A DNA stretch of 64,000 nt from Lachnospiraceae bacterium Marseille-Q4251 (GCA_018223435.1 JAGTTO010000001.1:3162001-3226000), one strand, 5' to 3'; shown: positions 1 through 8,350, counted from the first letter of the stretch. Translations and numbers: made by a program. The notes: generated by a model from the letters alone, not told the origin.

Positions 1-1
1 C

Positions 2-1144
2 AGAGAAGAGCATGATATATCCTATCATATCTTAAAAAAGCAGAATGTGAAAAATGTGGTAGTCTGCCCTTTATACTATAAAGATGAGATAAGAGGATTT
101 TTTGGCGTGGATAATCCTCCCAAGAGTGATTACAGAGGGCTGACGACCTTTCTGGATATGATTGGAACGCTGCTGATTTCGTTTTTGAAATTGCGTAATT
201 CGTTTATAAAGTCGAATAACTTGACAAAACTCAGCACTTACTCATCGCTTTCAAAAATCTATGAATCCATGCATTATATCAATGTGCAGACACATAAATT
301 CAATATTGTAAAGACAACAGCCCAATTTACAGAGTATTTTGGAAAAGACATTGCAAAAACTGGGGAATATGAGGTCAGCGATGATTTTTGCGGATATATC
401 AATCGCATTGCGGAGAAAATGTGCCCGGAATCACAAATGGAAGGAATCCTGGAATTTATAGATATCGGTACGATCGAAGAACGGCTTCGTGGGAAAAACA
501 GTATCGCCCACGAGTTTATTGAACAGAAAATAGGTTGGTGCCGCAGCAGATTCCTTCCGGTAGACTATGATGAAAATGGCAGACTTTTGCATGTGCTTTT
601 TTGTATCGAGTGTATTGAGGAAGAGAAAAAACGTGAGAACAAGCTGCTTTATCTGGCAGAGACGGATCTTATGACAGGCTTATGTAACCGTGGAAGCGGA
701 GAAAAAAAGATCACTGCTTTTTTAAAGGAAAGAACAGCCGGTCTGCTCTGCCTGCTTGACTGTGACAAATTCAAATCGATCAATGACACATATGGTCACT
801 CGGTAGGTGACAAGGTTATCATAGCCATTGCAGAGAAGTTACAGAAATCATGCCGTGACAAGGATGTGATTTTTCGGCTCGGCGGTGATGAGTTCGCCAT
901 GTTTATGACGGGAATGGTGGAACAAAAGGCAGCAGAGCGGTTTTTTGAGCGGCTTTTTCAGAACATCAGGCAGATTGATCTTGCAGAAATGCAGGGAAAA
1001 AAGATAGAAATGAGCCTGGGTGCATGTTTCTATGACGGAGATGAGAACGTTTCTTTTGATGAGCTCTACCGGAATGCAGATAGCGCCATGTATCAGAGCA
1101 AAAAGAAGCAGGGATATAGTTACACTATTTATGATGGACAATAA
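2..1144 (+). CDS. GGDEF-domain diguanylate cyclase, N-terminus cut by window
   Basis: Makes cyclic di-GMP from two GTP. The reading frame is open to the first bases of the window, so this is the C-terminal part of a longer protein and the Met at 47 need not be its start. The first ~50 residues (CPLYYKDEIRGFFGVDNPP, then a hydrophobic helix) look like the end of a GAF-type sensory domain. A middle segment of about 150 residues has a PAS-like look. The GGDEF domain follows, with an intact GGDEF at nt 881-895. An RDKD sequence five residues before it matches the RxxD inhibitory site, so product inhibition is likely. No EAL domain is present. The active-site motif makes a working cyclase likely; the input signal is unknown. 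Confidence 0.9.
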   Translation, partial: REEHDISYHILKKQNVKNVVVCPLYYKDEIRGFFGVDNPPKSDYRGLTTFLDMIGTLLISFLKLRNSFIKSNNLTKLSTYSSLSKIYESMHYINVQTHKFNIVKTTAQFTEYFGKDIAKTGEYEVSDDFCGYINRIAEKMCPESQMEGILEFIDIGTIEERLRGKNSIAHEFIEQKIGWCRSRFLPVDYDENGRLLHVLFCIECIEEEKKRENKLLYLAETDLMTGLCNRGSGEKKITAFLKERTAGLLCLLDCDKFKSINDTYGHSVGDKVIIAIAEKLQKSCRDKDVIFRLGGDEFAMFMTGMVEQKAAERFFERLFQNIRQIDLAEMQGKKIEMSLGACFYDGDENVSFDELYRNADSAMYQSKKKQGYSYTIYDGQ

Positions 1145-1263
1145 ATTCTCACTGCTATACTATTAAAAATAATAGCGACTCAGAAATTTGCTAATATCTT
1201 CCAAACCGGAAGTTGATTTGTTAACATGGATACACCAAATAACTTATTCAGGAGGTATATTCA

Positions 1264-1498
1264 ATGTTAAACGAATCAGTTGTCAAATTATTAAAAAGTG
1301 GTATGTGGGATCTTGCAACCTGTGCAGATGGAGAGCCAAATGTAGTGCCGGTTGCGTTCAAAGATGTTACCGAGGATGGAAAGCTTGTTGTGGGAGATGT
1401 TTCATGGAGCAGCAAATGCAAAGGGAGCGCTGATCATTACTCCGTCCAAAGTAATTGTTACCACACCTGGCGCGGAGAATAAGAAAGAGATTTGCTAA
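1264..1498 (+). pseudogene. Pyridoxamine 5'-phosphate oxidase-family protein, internal deletion and frameshift
   Basis: It has a good ribosome binding site (AGGAGG) and starts MLNESVVKLLKSGMWDLATC, followed by EPNVVPVAFKDVTEDGKLVVGDV, typical of the small FMN-binding PPOX family (about 130 residues). After GDV the frame breaks up. The usual C-terminal sequence (AKGALIITPSKVIVTTPGAENKKEIC) is still present but in another frame, ending at the TAA at 1496-1498. The middle third (about 55-60 residues by family length) is missing. The open frame from the start gives only 72 residues and ends at 1482. I read this as an inactivated gene with one internal deletion that is not a multiple of three. Confidence 0.8.
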
Positions 1499-1575
1499 TA
1501 AATTTCATAGTAACTTCAAAAATAATTGCCTTCAAGCTATAATGAAACAAAATAATAGTTTGAAGGTGATTTTTT

Positions 1576-1683
1576 ATGGCGAGATATAAGAAAAAATCAG
1601 ATGATGACAGAAAAAGGAAAATCCGTTGTGCCTATTTTGCAGAATATCTGCCAATGGTCAGGCATTTTCAAGGTATGTATTGA
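1576..1683 (+). CDS. Possible 35-residue peptide or gene remnant
   Basis: ATG at 1576 follows TTGAAGGTGATTTTTT, an acceptable ribosome binding site, and opens a 35-codon frame that is very rich in Lys/Arg at the start (MARYKKKSDDDRKRK). It matches no family I recognise. It stops where the imperfect repeat beginning near 1678 starts, so it may be the 5' end of a gene cut off there. It could also be chance. Confidence 0.2.
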   Translation: MARYKKKSDDDRKRKIRCAYFAEYLPMVRHFQGMY

Positions 1684-1770
1684 CCGCATTTTAATTTTTT
1701 GGCTTTACAGTCATAAATTTTCGGTGTGTTCATTGACTGCATTTTGGATTTTTTTGATTTGCAGTCAATT
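1678..1770. repeat. Two imperfect ~40-bp direct repeats, one with a perfect inverted repeat
   Basis: The stretch from 1679 (TTGACCGCATTTTAATTTTTTG...) recurs at 1731 (TTGACTGCATTTTGGATTTTTT...). The second copy carries a perfect 9-bp inverted repeat, TTGACTGCA at 1733-1741 and TGCAGTCAA at 1760-1768, with an 18-base AT-rich loop. It sits in the gap between the broken PPOX gene and the sbcD-like gene. Function unknown; a regulator site or the relic of a small mobile repeat are both possible. Confidence 0.4.
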
Positions 1771-1892
1771 TGGCCTGCTTTGAATTGTTGCTCTCTTTTT
1801 ATAAAAAACAACAGTACCAAATTTTGCCGAAATTTGATATACTGTAGGGTGAAATGAAAAGTTTGGAGTAAAAACAAAAGAGTGAAACGATC

Positions 1893-2948
1893 ATGAAATT
1901 TTATCATACGTCAGATATCCATCTGGGGGCAGTGCCAGACGGCTGCTTTCCCTGGAGTAAGGCCAGAGGAGAGGAGATTTACGACAGCTTTGTGCGGCTG
2001 GTGGATCAGGCCAACCTGGAAAAAATCGATCTTCTGCTGATCTCCGGGGATCTTTTTCACCGGCAGCCCCTCACAAGAGAGCTTCAGGTAGTGGGAGAGC
2101 TTCTGGGTTCCCTGAGAAAAACTCAGGTGGTCTTCATCGCCGGAAACCGCGATTATCTCCGGGAGGACAGCAGCTACCGGACCTTCCGTTTTCCGGAAAA
2201 TGTGCATTTCCTCGATGGGATTCAGAATAAGAAGATTGTTTTTCCAGAGCTTCAGACCGTGGTTTACGGCCTGAGCTATACCAGAAAACAGCAGCAGGAG
2301 CCGCTCTATGAGAGCTTCCGCCCCGAGGAAGAGGGGATTTTTTCGATTTTTCTGGTCCATGCCGGGGAGGAGGGGCATATGAAGCTTCACCCGGAAAAGT
2401 TGGCAGCTTCCGGTTTTTCCTATATCGCCCTGGGCGGCAGCCACGAGTATCATTCCTGGCTGGAGAACCGGCTGGTCTGCGCCGGAGCCCTGGAGCCGAT
2501 CAGAAAAAAAGATCTGGGCGAGCACGGCTTTGTGGAAGGGGAGTGGAAGGAAGGCTTCCTCACCACCCGCTTTATGCCCTTCGCCCTCCGCAGTTACCGG
2601 AAAGTCGTCCTTCAGTCAAAGAATGATACCACGGAGGAGAACCTTTGGGAGGAACTGAAGGCGGCTATCCAGAGAGAGGGAAGCCGGGACATCTACCGCC
2701 TGGAGATTCAGGGCGTGCGGAAGCCGGGCCGGGACTTCGATCCGGAGCATTTTCTGAATCTGGGAAATGTGGTTGAGGTTCGGGATTTTTCCGAGCCGGA
2801 ATTTAACCTCAAGGAGCTGAAAAAACAGCACGGAAAAGATATGATCGGCCGCTACATCGACTACTTTGAACGGCAGGATACAAAAGATGAGATCTCCAGA
2901 AAAGCGTTGTACTGCGGGCTTCTGGCCCTTCTGGAGGCGGAGAGTTAA
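1893..2948 (+). CDS. SbcD/Mre11-like metallophosphoesterase with altered active-site residues
   Basis: 351 residues; calcineurin-like phosphoesterase fold of the DNA-repair exonuclease (COG0420) family, partner of the ATPase gene that begins 2 nt downstream. Motif I (SDIHLG, D8/H10) and motif II (SGDLFHRQP, D53) are normal. Motif III, usually GNHD, reads GNRD (N85 R86 D87). The motif usually GHxH reads GGSH (G182, H184). H156 in LVHAGEE matches the usual HGG/HxGD site. So the catalytic His of motif III and one metal-binding His are replaced. The rest of the fold looks intact (FHRQP, YGLSYTRK). It may be a nuclease with changed or lost activity working with its SMC-like partner. Start chosen at the first Met, directly at the family N-terminus MKFYHTSD. 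Confidence 0.85.
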   Translation: MKFYHTSDIHLGAVPDGCFPWSKARGEEIYDSFVRLVDQANLEKIDLLLISGDLFHRQPLTRELQVVGELLGSLRKTQVVFIAGNRDYLREDSSYRTFRFPENVHFLDGIQNKKIVFPELQTVVYGLSYTRKQQQEPLYESFRPEEEGIFSIFLVHAGEEGHMKLHPEKLAASGFSYIALGGSHEYHSWLENRLVCAGALEPIRKKDLGEHGFVEGEWKEGFLTTRFMPFALRSYRKVVLQSKNDTTEENLWEELKAAIQREGSRDIYRLEIQGVRKPGRDFDPEHFLNLGNVVEVRDFSEPEFNLKELKKQHGKDMIGRYIDYFERQDTKDEISRKALYCGLLALLEAES

Positions 2949-2950
2949 GG

Positions 2951-4474
2951 ATGAAAATCTTAGAAGCGGAATTAAAAAATTTCGGAAATTTTGTGGATGA
3001 AAAGCTGAGCTTTCATGACGGCATCAATGTGGTCTGGGCGAAGAACGGCGCCGGAAAATCCACGATACATGAATTTATCCTGGCCATGTTCTATGGCCTG
3101 AAGGGCGAGGAGTGCATCCGCTGGCAGTCCTGGAACGGAAATGGCTGTCTCAGCGGAAATCTGCGCTTTGAGAGCGGCGGAAAAACTTATCTTCTGGAGA
3201 GGGATTTCCTGGACGGCAAGAATAAAGGCCATCTTCATTGCGAGACGGATGATCAGGAGCTTTCCGTGGAGGAGGATCTTCCGGAGCTTCTTGGAAACAT
3301 GAGCGAAAATGCCTGGAAAAATACGCTCTATGTGACGCAGCGCGGGCCTAACATCGGCAAGAAACTGGCCTCGGAGCTCAAAAACTATCTCGGAAATCTT
3401 TCCGGAAAAGGCCATATTGACGTGAGCCATGCCCAGGAAAAGCTGGAAAAGCAGCAGGACGAGCTTGAGTGGGAGAAAAAACAGGCCCAGGCCGATCTCA
3501 TCAGCCGGCAGCAGGAGATCCGTATGAAGATGGACTACATTGAGCAGGATATCGAGCGGCTGAAAAAAGAGCAGGAGGACTCCCTCGAAAGTCTTCGTCT
3601 TTTAAAGGAGGCGAAGGCCAGGGAAGATCAGGAATTTGCCAGAAAGCAGGAAAAAGAGCGGGAGGACCGCAAACAGGTCCGGAACGTGGTCGGCCTTTTC
3701 ATCATGCTGGGAGCCGTCCTTTTCGCCGTGGCCGGGATCTATGTGCCTCCGATCTGGGCGAAAGTCCTTCTCTTTGTGGGGGCCGTCCTTCTTGGCGTAA
3801 CCGACTATTTTTACCAGCGGAGCAGAAGCCGGATGCTGGAAGCGGAGGCCGAGCTTTTCAAAGCCCGGGAATCCTTAAAAAAAGCAGCCTGGAAAAAGAA
3901 GGTGGACGAGCAGGAACGCCTGCGCTGGCAGCTTGAAAAGGTGAAAGACTCTCTGAGAGAAAAACAGCTGGATTACGAGAATTTAAGGGAATCCGTGGCG
4001 GAGCTTCGGAGTACGGACAGCCGCCTGGATTCGATTGACGAGGAGCTCAAGGCCGTGAGCCAGGCTCTTCTGGCCATTGGGGAGATCACCCGGGAGATCT
4101 ACGATGAGTCGGCCTTAAAGCTCAATGCTTTTGCCTCCGGCATCATGGATGAGATTGTGGGAAAAGATTTCGGCGAGCTCTATCTCGATCAGGATATGGA
4201 GATCTGTGTCCGCACCGGCGAGCAGACGCTCCGACTTTCCGACGAGAGCTACGGGACTCTCTCTCAGGTCTATTTCGCGGCCCGGATGGCCATCGGAAAG
4301 ACGCTAAGCGACCGGGAATCTATGCCAATTGTTCTGGACGATACCTTTTCCATGTACGATCCGGAACGGCTTCTGGCGGTCTTCCGGTGGCTTAAGAAGA
4401 GCGGCAGCCAGGTGATTCTTTTCACCAGCCGCCTTTTGGAAGCGGAAACCGCTGAAAAGGTGGAAAAAGAATAA
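2951..4474 (+). CDS. SbcC/YhaN-like ATPase with a membrane hairpin in the coiled coil
   Basis: 507 residues. N-terminal ABC half-head with Walker A (AKNGAGKST, residues 30-38). A long charged coiled coil starts near residue 155. Two hydrophobic segments at about 246-267 and 271-290, separated by a PP turn, could anchor the protein in the membrane as a hairpin. A second coiled coil and a C-terminal half-head follow, with the signature-like ESYGTLSQVYFAARMA and Walker B (MPIVLDDTFSMYD). The layout resembles Bacillus YhaN, partner of the SbcD-like YhaO, but it is shorter than usual SbcC/YhaN proteins. The gene starts 2 nt after the sbcD-like gene, so they are surely co-transcribed and probably form a complex. 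Confidence 0.85.
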   Translation: MKILEAELKNFGNFVDEKLSFHDGINVVWAKNGAGKSTIHEFILAMFYGLKGEECIRWQSWNGNGCLSGNLRFESGGKTYLLERDFLDGKNKGHLHCETDDQELSVEEDLPELLGNMSENAWKNTLYVTQRGPNIGKKLASELKNYLGNLSGKGHIDVSHAQEKLEKQQDELEWEKKQAQADLISRQQEIRMKMDYIEQDIERLKKEQEDSLESLRLLKEAKAREDQEFARKQEKEREDRKQVRNVVGLFIMLGAVLFAVAGIYVPPIWAKVLLFVGAVLLGVTDYFYQRSRSRMLEAEAELFKARESLKKAAWKKKVDEQERLRWQLEKVKDSLREKQLDYENLRESVAELRSTDSRLDSIDEELKAVSQALLAIGEITREIYDESALKLNAFASGIMDEIVGKDFGELYLDQDMEICVRTGEQTLRLSDESYGTLSQVYFAARMAIGKTLSDRESMPIVLDDTFSMYDPERLLAVFRWLKKSGSQVILFTSRLLEAETAEKVEKE

Positions 4475-4519
4475 AAAAGCGGGAAGAAATCTCAAAGCAG
4501 AAGATTTCTTCCCGTTTTT
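4473..4519. terminator. Bidirectional terminator between sbcC-like gene and prs
   Basis: Perfect 13-bp stem, CGGGAAGAAATCT at 4480-4492 with AGATTTCTTCCCG at 4502-4514. A T-run follows on the + strand and an A-run (T-run for the - strand) precedes it. It lies between two convergent genes and can end both transcripts. Confidence 0.9.
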
Positions 4520-4521
4520 CA

Positions 4522-5697
4522 TTACTGATTGTTGTGCTCTTTTAAGAACTTGTTGATCCGGTTCAGTGGGCTTAAGAGGCTGCTGATGGAGGTATCATGG
4601 TTCAGAGTATCGATGATGTAAGCGATGTATTTGCTCATATCACAGTTTACATAATACGGTTTCTGAAGAAGCTCCGGTGTCTGGTATACAAGGTTGGTGG
4701 TCAGGAGGTAGTCGAAGAGACCTTCCTCATAAGCCTTGTCGAACTTGTCCATACCGTCGGTGAAAAGACCAAAAGTAGCACAGATGAAGATGCGGCCGGC
4801 TTTTCTCTTTTTCAGCTCGGTGGCAACCTCGATCATGCTGTCTCCAGAGGAGATCATATCGTCGATGATGACCATATCCTTGCCCTCTACGTCAGCACCC
4901 AGGAACTCATGAGCAACGATGGGGTTCTTGCCGTTTACGATGCGGGCGTAATCGCGGCGTTTGTAGAACATACCCATATCCACGCTGAGTACGTTGGACA
5001 TGTAGATGGCACGGCCCATGCCGCCCTCATCCGGGCTGATGATCATCATGGTGTCTTTGTTAATGTGAAGATCCGGAACAGCCTTGAAAAGACCCTTGAT
5101 GAACTGGTAAACAGGCTGTACGGTCTCAAAGCCTTTTAAAGGAATCGCATTCTGGACACGGGGATCGTGAGCGTCGAAAGTGATGATGTTGTCAACACCC
5201 ATATCCACAAGCTCCTGCAGGGCCAGGGCACAGTCGAGAGATTCACGGCCGGTACGCTTGTGCTGGCGGCTCTCATACAGGAAAGGCATAATAACAGTGA
5301 TTCTCTTTGCTTTTCCACCTACGGCAGCAATAATACGTTTCAGGTCCTGGAAATGGTCATCCGGGGACATGTGGTTGGTATAACCGTACAGGGAATAGGT
5401 CATGTTGTAGTTGCACACGTCAACCATAATGTAGAGATCGTCTCCGCGGACCGATTCCTTGATGACACCTTTGGCTTCACCGGAACCGAAACGGGGGGTT
5501 GCTGTGCCGATGATATAGCTGTCTCTCTGATAGCCCTTGAAAGCAATGTTGCTCTTGTGCTCATGCTCCCGCTCATTGCGCCAGGCAACCAGATAGCTGT
5601 TGACCTTATCACCCAGCTCTTTGCAGCTTTCCAGGGGAATGATCCCTAAGGGGCCTACAGGAATGGTTTCCAGGTTACGTTCATCTGTTACTTGCAT
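4522..5697 (-). CDS. prs: Ribose-phosphate pyrophosphokinase
   Basis: Makes PRPP from ribose 5-phosphate and ATP for purine, pyrimidine, NAD, His and Trp synthesis. 391 residues, longer than the classical ~315-residue enzyme; the extra length is mainly at the N-terminus (GPLGIIPLESCKELGDKVNSYL) and is, to my knowledge, common in Lachnospiraceae. Visible signatures: SGEAKG/VRGDDLYIMVDV (ATP flexible loop region), FLYESRQHKR, ITFDAHDPRVQ and the PRPP loop VIIDDMISSGDS. Ribosome binding site GGAGG lies upstream of the ATG on the minus strand. It has its own promoter just upstream and a shared terminator downstream, so it is a single-gene unit. Confidence 0.95.
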   Translation of the reverse strand: MQVTDERNLETIPVGPLGIIPLESCKELGDKVNSYLVAWRNEREHEHKSNIAFKGYQRDSYIIGTATPRFGSGEAKGVIKESVRGDDLYIMVDVCNYNMTYSLYGYTNHMSPDDHFQDLKRIIAAVGGKAKRITVIMPFLYESRQHKRTGRESLDCALALQELVDMGVDNIITFDAHDPRVQNAIPLKGFETVQPVYQFIKGLFKAVPDLHINKDTMMIISPDEGGMGRAIYMSNVLSVDMGMFYKRRDYARIVNGKNPIVAHEFLGADVEGKDMVIIDDMISSGDSMIEVATELKKRKAGRIFICATFGLFTDGMDKFDKAYEEGLFDYLLTTNLVYQTPELLQKPYYVNCDMSKYIAYIIDTLNHDTSISSLLSPLNRINKFLKEHNNQ

Positions 5698-5744
5698 GTT
5701 TTTTTATCCTCCATCTAAAAAAGATATGACGTATATTCATACTT

Positions 5745-5773
5745 ATCATATAGGAAGTTTTCGGGAAGGTCAA
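5745..5773 (-). promoter_or_regulatory. prs promoter
   Basis: Read on the minus strand: -35 TTGACC (5773-5768), 17-base spacer, -10 TATGAT (5750-5745), about 45 bases before the prs start. It lies between the dnaC-like stop and prs. Confidence 0.7.
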
Positions 5774-5790
5774 GGGCAATACCGGTGTTT

Positions 5791-6798
5791 TCAGCTTAAA
5801 CTTCCGGGATTTTTCAGCTTTTTCAGGATCCGGATGTCGTCTCCGAAAAACTTTCTCATTTTGTAGCTGCTGGTGATCCGGGAAAAGACTCGCTCGGAGT
5901 AGGTGTCACGGAAAACGTTGAGCCCGAGGTTCGTGGAAATGATCGTGGATTTCCGTCTCGCCAGCCGCTCATTGATGCAGAGGAAAAGCTGGGTTGAGAT
6001 AAAGGAGTTGGTAAGCTCCGTGCCGAGATCGTCGATGATGAGAAGGTCGCAGTCAAAAATGTAGGCGTGCATGTTCTTCATCTCCTCCTCGGTTTCTCCG
6101 CGCTGGAAGGTGGTCCGGCCCAGAAGGTCGAAGAGCTCAAAGGCAGAAAAATAGATCACCGAATGGGCCGTTTTTAGAAGCTCCCGGGCAATGCAGTGGG
6201 AGAGAAAGGTCTTGCCCACGCCCGTATCACCGTAGAAAAAGAAATTCTGGAAATCCGTGTCGAAATTCCGGATGAAATCCATGGATTCCGCTACAAGTTT
6301 TTTCATTGTGACAAGGGAAGAAAGGCCGGTGGTGGGGCTCACCGCCGTATCGGAATAGTAACGGAAGGAAAAATGATCGAAATTTTCCTCTTCCAGAATG
6401 TCCCGGATGTTGGACTGGGTGTAGAGAAGATCGATGACGGCCTGGCGGAAACAGTGGCATTTCTCCTGACCGATATAGCCAGTGTCCTGGCAGTCCGGGC
6501 AGTGGTAATGCATTTCAAGATAATCCGCCGGATAACCGTGGGAGGTAAGAAGCTCTGTTTTTTTCTCACTGAGAGCCTTGATATCCTCCCGGAGGTGGGA
6601 GAGGGCTGTCTCATCGCCTTCGAGGGCTTTTCTCGCGGAAGAGACGCTAAGAGAAGCGATCTCATGATCGATGGCGGCAAGCTCCGGGAGAGCCTCTGTG
6701 GCTCGGAGGATGCGTTCCTCCTGCTCATGGCGGTCTTCTGTCTGTTTGCGGTAATATTCCCGCATAATCTCATCGTACTGGGTATTTTTCAGCGCCAT
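5791..6798 (-). CDS. dnaC: DnaC/DnaI-type helicase loader ATPase
   Basis: 335 residues. AAA+ ATPase of the DnaC/IstB class with Walker A FFYGDTGVGKTFLSH and Walker B DLLIIDDLGTE, followed by sensor/arginine regions (IISTNLG, ERVFSRI). The N-terminal part is helical and carries a CPDCQDTGY...CHC zinc-type Cys cluster, as in Firmicute DnaI-like loaders. No transposase lies next to it, and its partner is a dnaD-like gene ending 18 nt upstream. It is therefore a chromosomal helicase loader rather than an IstB of an insertion sequence. It probably loads the replicative helicase at the origin or at restart. Confidence 0.88.
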   Translation of the reverse strand: MALKNTQYDEIMREYYRKQTEDRHEQEERILRATEALPELAAIDHEIASLSVSSARKALEGDETALSHLREDIKALSEKKTELLTSHGYPADYLEMHYHCPDCQDTGYIGQEKCHCFRQAVIDLLYTQSNIRDILEEENFDHFSFRYYSDTAVSPTTGLSSLVTMKKLVAESMDFIRNFDTDFQNFFFYGDTGVGKTFLSHCIARELLKTAHSVIYFSAFELFDLLGRTTFQRGETEEEMKNMHAYIFDCDLLIIDDLGTELTNSFISTQLFLCINERLARRKSTIISTNLGLNVFRDTYSERVFSRITSSYKMRKFFGDDIRILKKLKNPGSLS

Positions 6799-6816
6799 GG
6801 CTGCCTCCTTTTTCTA

Positions 6817-7818
6817 TCAGTGGTTTAAAAGTTCTTTTTCGAGGCGGTCAAAATCGTAATCCCGCTGGTCGAAATTGTTGAAACGGTTGGAAGCGATCGT
6901 CTTGGGCTGTTTTTTCACCTTGGTTTTCGCGTGCTCCGTATCGAGGGGCTTGATGTCGTTTAAGTGGCGGACCTTCTTTTTCGACCAGTCTTCGAGGATC
7001 TTGTCCGCGTAGGCGAAGCTCGGGGAATGGGTCTTGGCGATGGTCCGGTTGCAGGCCTCCTCAATGATATCCAGCGTAAAATGGAAGGTGTCCGTCCAGC
7101 GGTCGATGTATTCCTTCTCCGTACGCGCCGGTCCGCGGCCCTTGATGCCGAAGGCGTTCAGTACGGAATAATATTTTTTATGGTAGAGATTGGTGCTGTT
7201 TTTCGCTTCCTGTACGGAGGTGATGCCTTCCTCGGCCCAGCCTAAAGCCACCTTTTCCATGTAGTGGCAACTTTTGTTTCCCTTGGAGACACAGTATTCC
7301 ACGAGATATTCGATGAGATCCGTGGAAAAATGAAGGGAATCATAGTAGTACAGGATGTTTCCAATCTCCGTGGAAGTCAGGGGCCGGCCGATGTAGCGGG
7401 CGGCGATGAAGAGAAGCTGCTCCATATCGTCGTGGGATTTGAGTTCCGCGATCCGATCCGGACTTAAGGGAACCTTGGGCGGGGCCACGAAAGCGGGCTT
7501 CTCCGGCAGAACGGCGGCCTTCGGGGAGGGTTCCAGGAAATCGATGCCCGTCAGATTTCCTTCATTATCATAGGAGAGGGAGAGAAGCTGCATTTTCTCC
7601 CAGTATTTCAGGGCCCGGGTCACGTCCTTCTCCGTGTGTTCAAAAATATCTGCAATGCGGCCCATGGAGATCTCTTTTTCACCGGAAGCGCAGCGGAGAA
7701 GATAGAGGTAAATCTTTACAAATTCTCCGCTGGCTTCCGGCATATACTCATCCAGAAAGACGTTCCGTACCAGCGTCACATCCATATCGGGCTTTTTCTG
7801 TAGCTGAATGTTGTTCAT
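6817..7818 (-). CDS. dnaD: DnaD-domain replication initiation protein
   Basis: 333 residues when started at the ATG at 7818, which has AAAGGTGAGG upstream; an in-frame Met 17 codons earlier has no comparable site. N-terminal winged-helix region (LDEYMPEASGEFVKIYLYLLRCASG, then MGRIADIFEHTEKDVTRALKYW). Two DnaD/DnaB_2 C-terminal repeats follow, at about 105-180 (TSTEIGNILYYYDSLHFSTDLIEYLVEYCVSKG) and 195-275 (TEKEYIDRWTDTFHFTLDIIEEACNRTI). DnaD-family proteins remodel origin DNA and recruit the helicase loader, which fits the next gene in this operon. Confidence 0.9.
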   Translation of the reverse strand: MNNIQLQKKPDMDVTLVRNVFLDEYMPEASGEFVKIYLYLLRCASGEKEISMGRIADIFEHTEKDVTRALKYWEKMQLLSLSYDNEGNLTGIDFLEPSPKAAVLPEKPAFVAPPKVPLSPDRIAELKSHDDMEQLLFIAARYIGRPLTSTEIGNILYYYDSLHFSTDLIEYLVEYCVSKGNKSCHYMEKVALGWAEEGITSVQEAKNSTNLYHKKYYSVLNAFGIKGRGPARTEKEYIDRWTDTFHFTLDIIEEACNRTIAKTHSPSFAYADKILEDWSKKKVRHLNDIKPLDTEHAKTKVKKQPKTIASNRFNNFDQRDYDFDRLEKELLNH

Positions 7819-8013
7819 ATCCTCACCTTTTAAAAAACTGTTTCCTTTCCGTTGATATCCATGAGTCATTTAAAGCCGCAGGGCTCGTACGCGCTGCGGC
7901 TGAATACTTTTGCTCAGTCTGACATACAGTATAACATAGAAAGAGGTCCGGAAGCAAGTACCGGAGAGGGTTTCTCCATGGAAAATTTCTCCGTTTCCGT
8001 CGTGATCCGGCGG

Positions 8014-8286
8014 TGTGTATAACCCTGCTTTTTTGTACGCCGTACGGAGAAATATGCGGGGATTTTTCTCAGTGACAGGCCTGTGGAAAATGTGGAAAAT
8101 GTGGATAAATCGGTGGATAAAAAAGAAGCGCAACCGGAGAAAATGAGATAGAATCAACGATTCTACAGAATTCGACATATTACGGGAAAATAGTTATGTA
8201 AATCACTTTTTCCACAGCGCCATCCACAGAATCTGAAAAATGGAATGTGAATAAAACTGTGGATAAGGTGGATAACTTTTTCACAC
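8014..8286. promoter_or_regulatory. Cluster of DnaA boxes between dnaD and murC
   Basis: The ~600-bp gap from dnaD to murC (7819-8414) holds no convincing gene. It has three exact TTATNCACA boxes on the minus strand (8014-8022, 8100-8108, 8258-8266). One-mismatch versions lie at 8082-8090, 8091-8099, 8112-8120, 8208-8216, 8267-8275 and 8278-8286. This density is far above chance. Genes on both sides mostly point away from it (dnaD-dnaC-prs leftward, glgC onward rightward; murC is the exception). It could be the replication origin, part of it, or a DnaA-titrating or DnaA-controlled region. Confidence 0.65.
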
Positions 8287-8322
8287 AGAGCGAGATAAAT
8301 TTCGCTCTGATTAGCGGTCGTC

Positions 8323-8350
8323 AAATGCACTTGCACAAGTGCGTGCATTT
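8323..8350. repeat. Nested palindrome near murC terminator
   Basis: AAATGCAC at 8323-8330 pairs with GTGCATTT at 8343-8350, and inside it GCACTTG/CAAGTGC forms an overlapping 7-bp stem. There is no T-run after it. It lies between the DnaA-box cluster and the murC terminator and may be an operator or an extra 3' stabilising hairpin for the murC message. Confidence 0.4.

Noticed and set aside
5791..6798. IstB-type ATPase of an insertion sequence
   Set aside because: No IstA transposase or terminal repeats nearby; it forms an operon with a dnaD-type gene.
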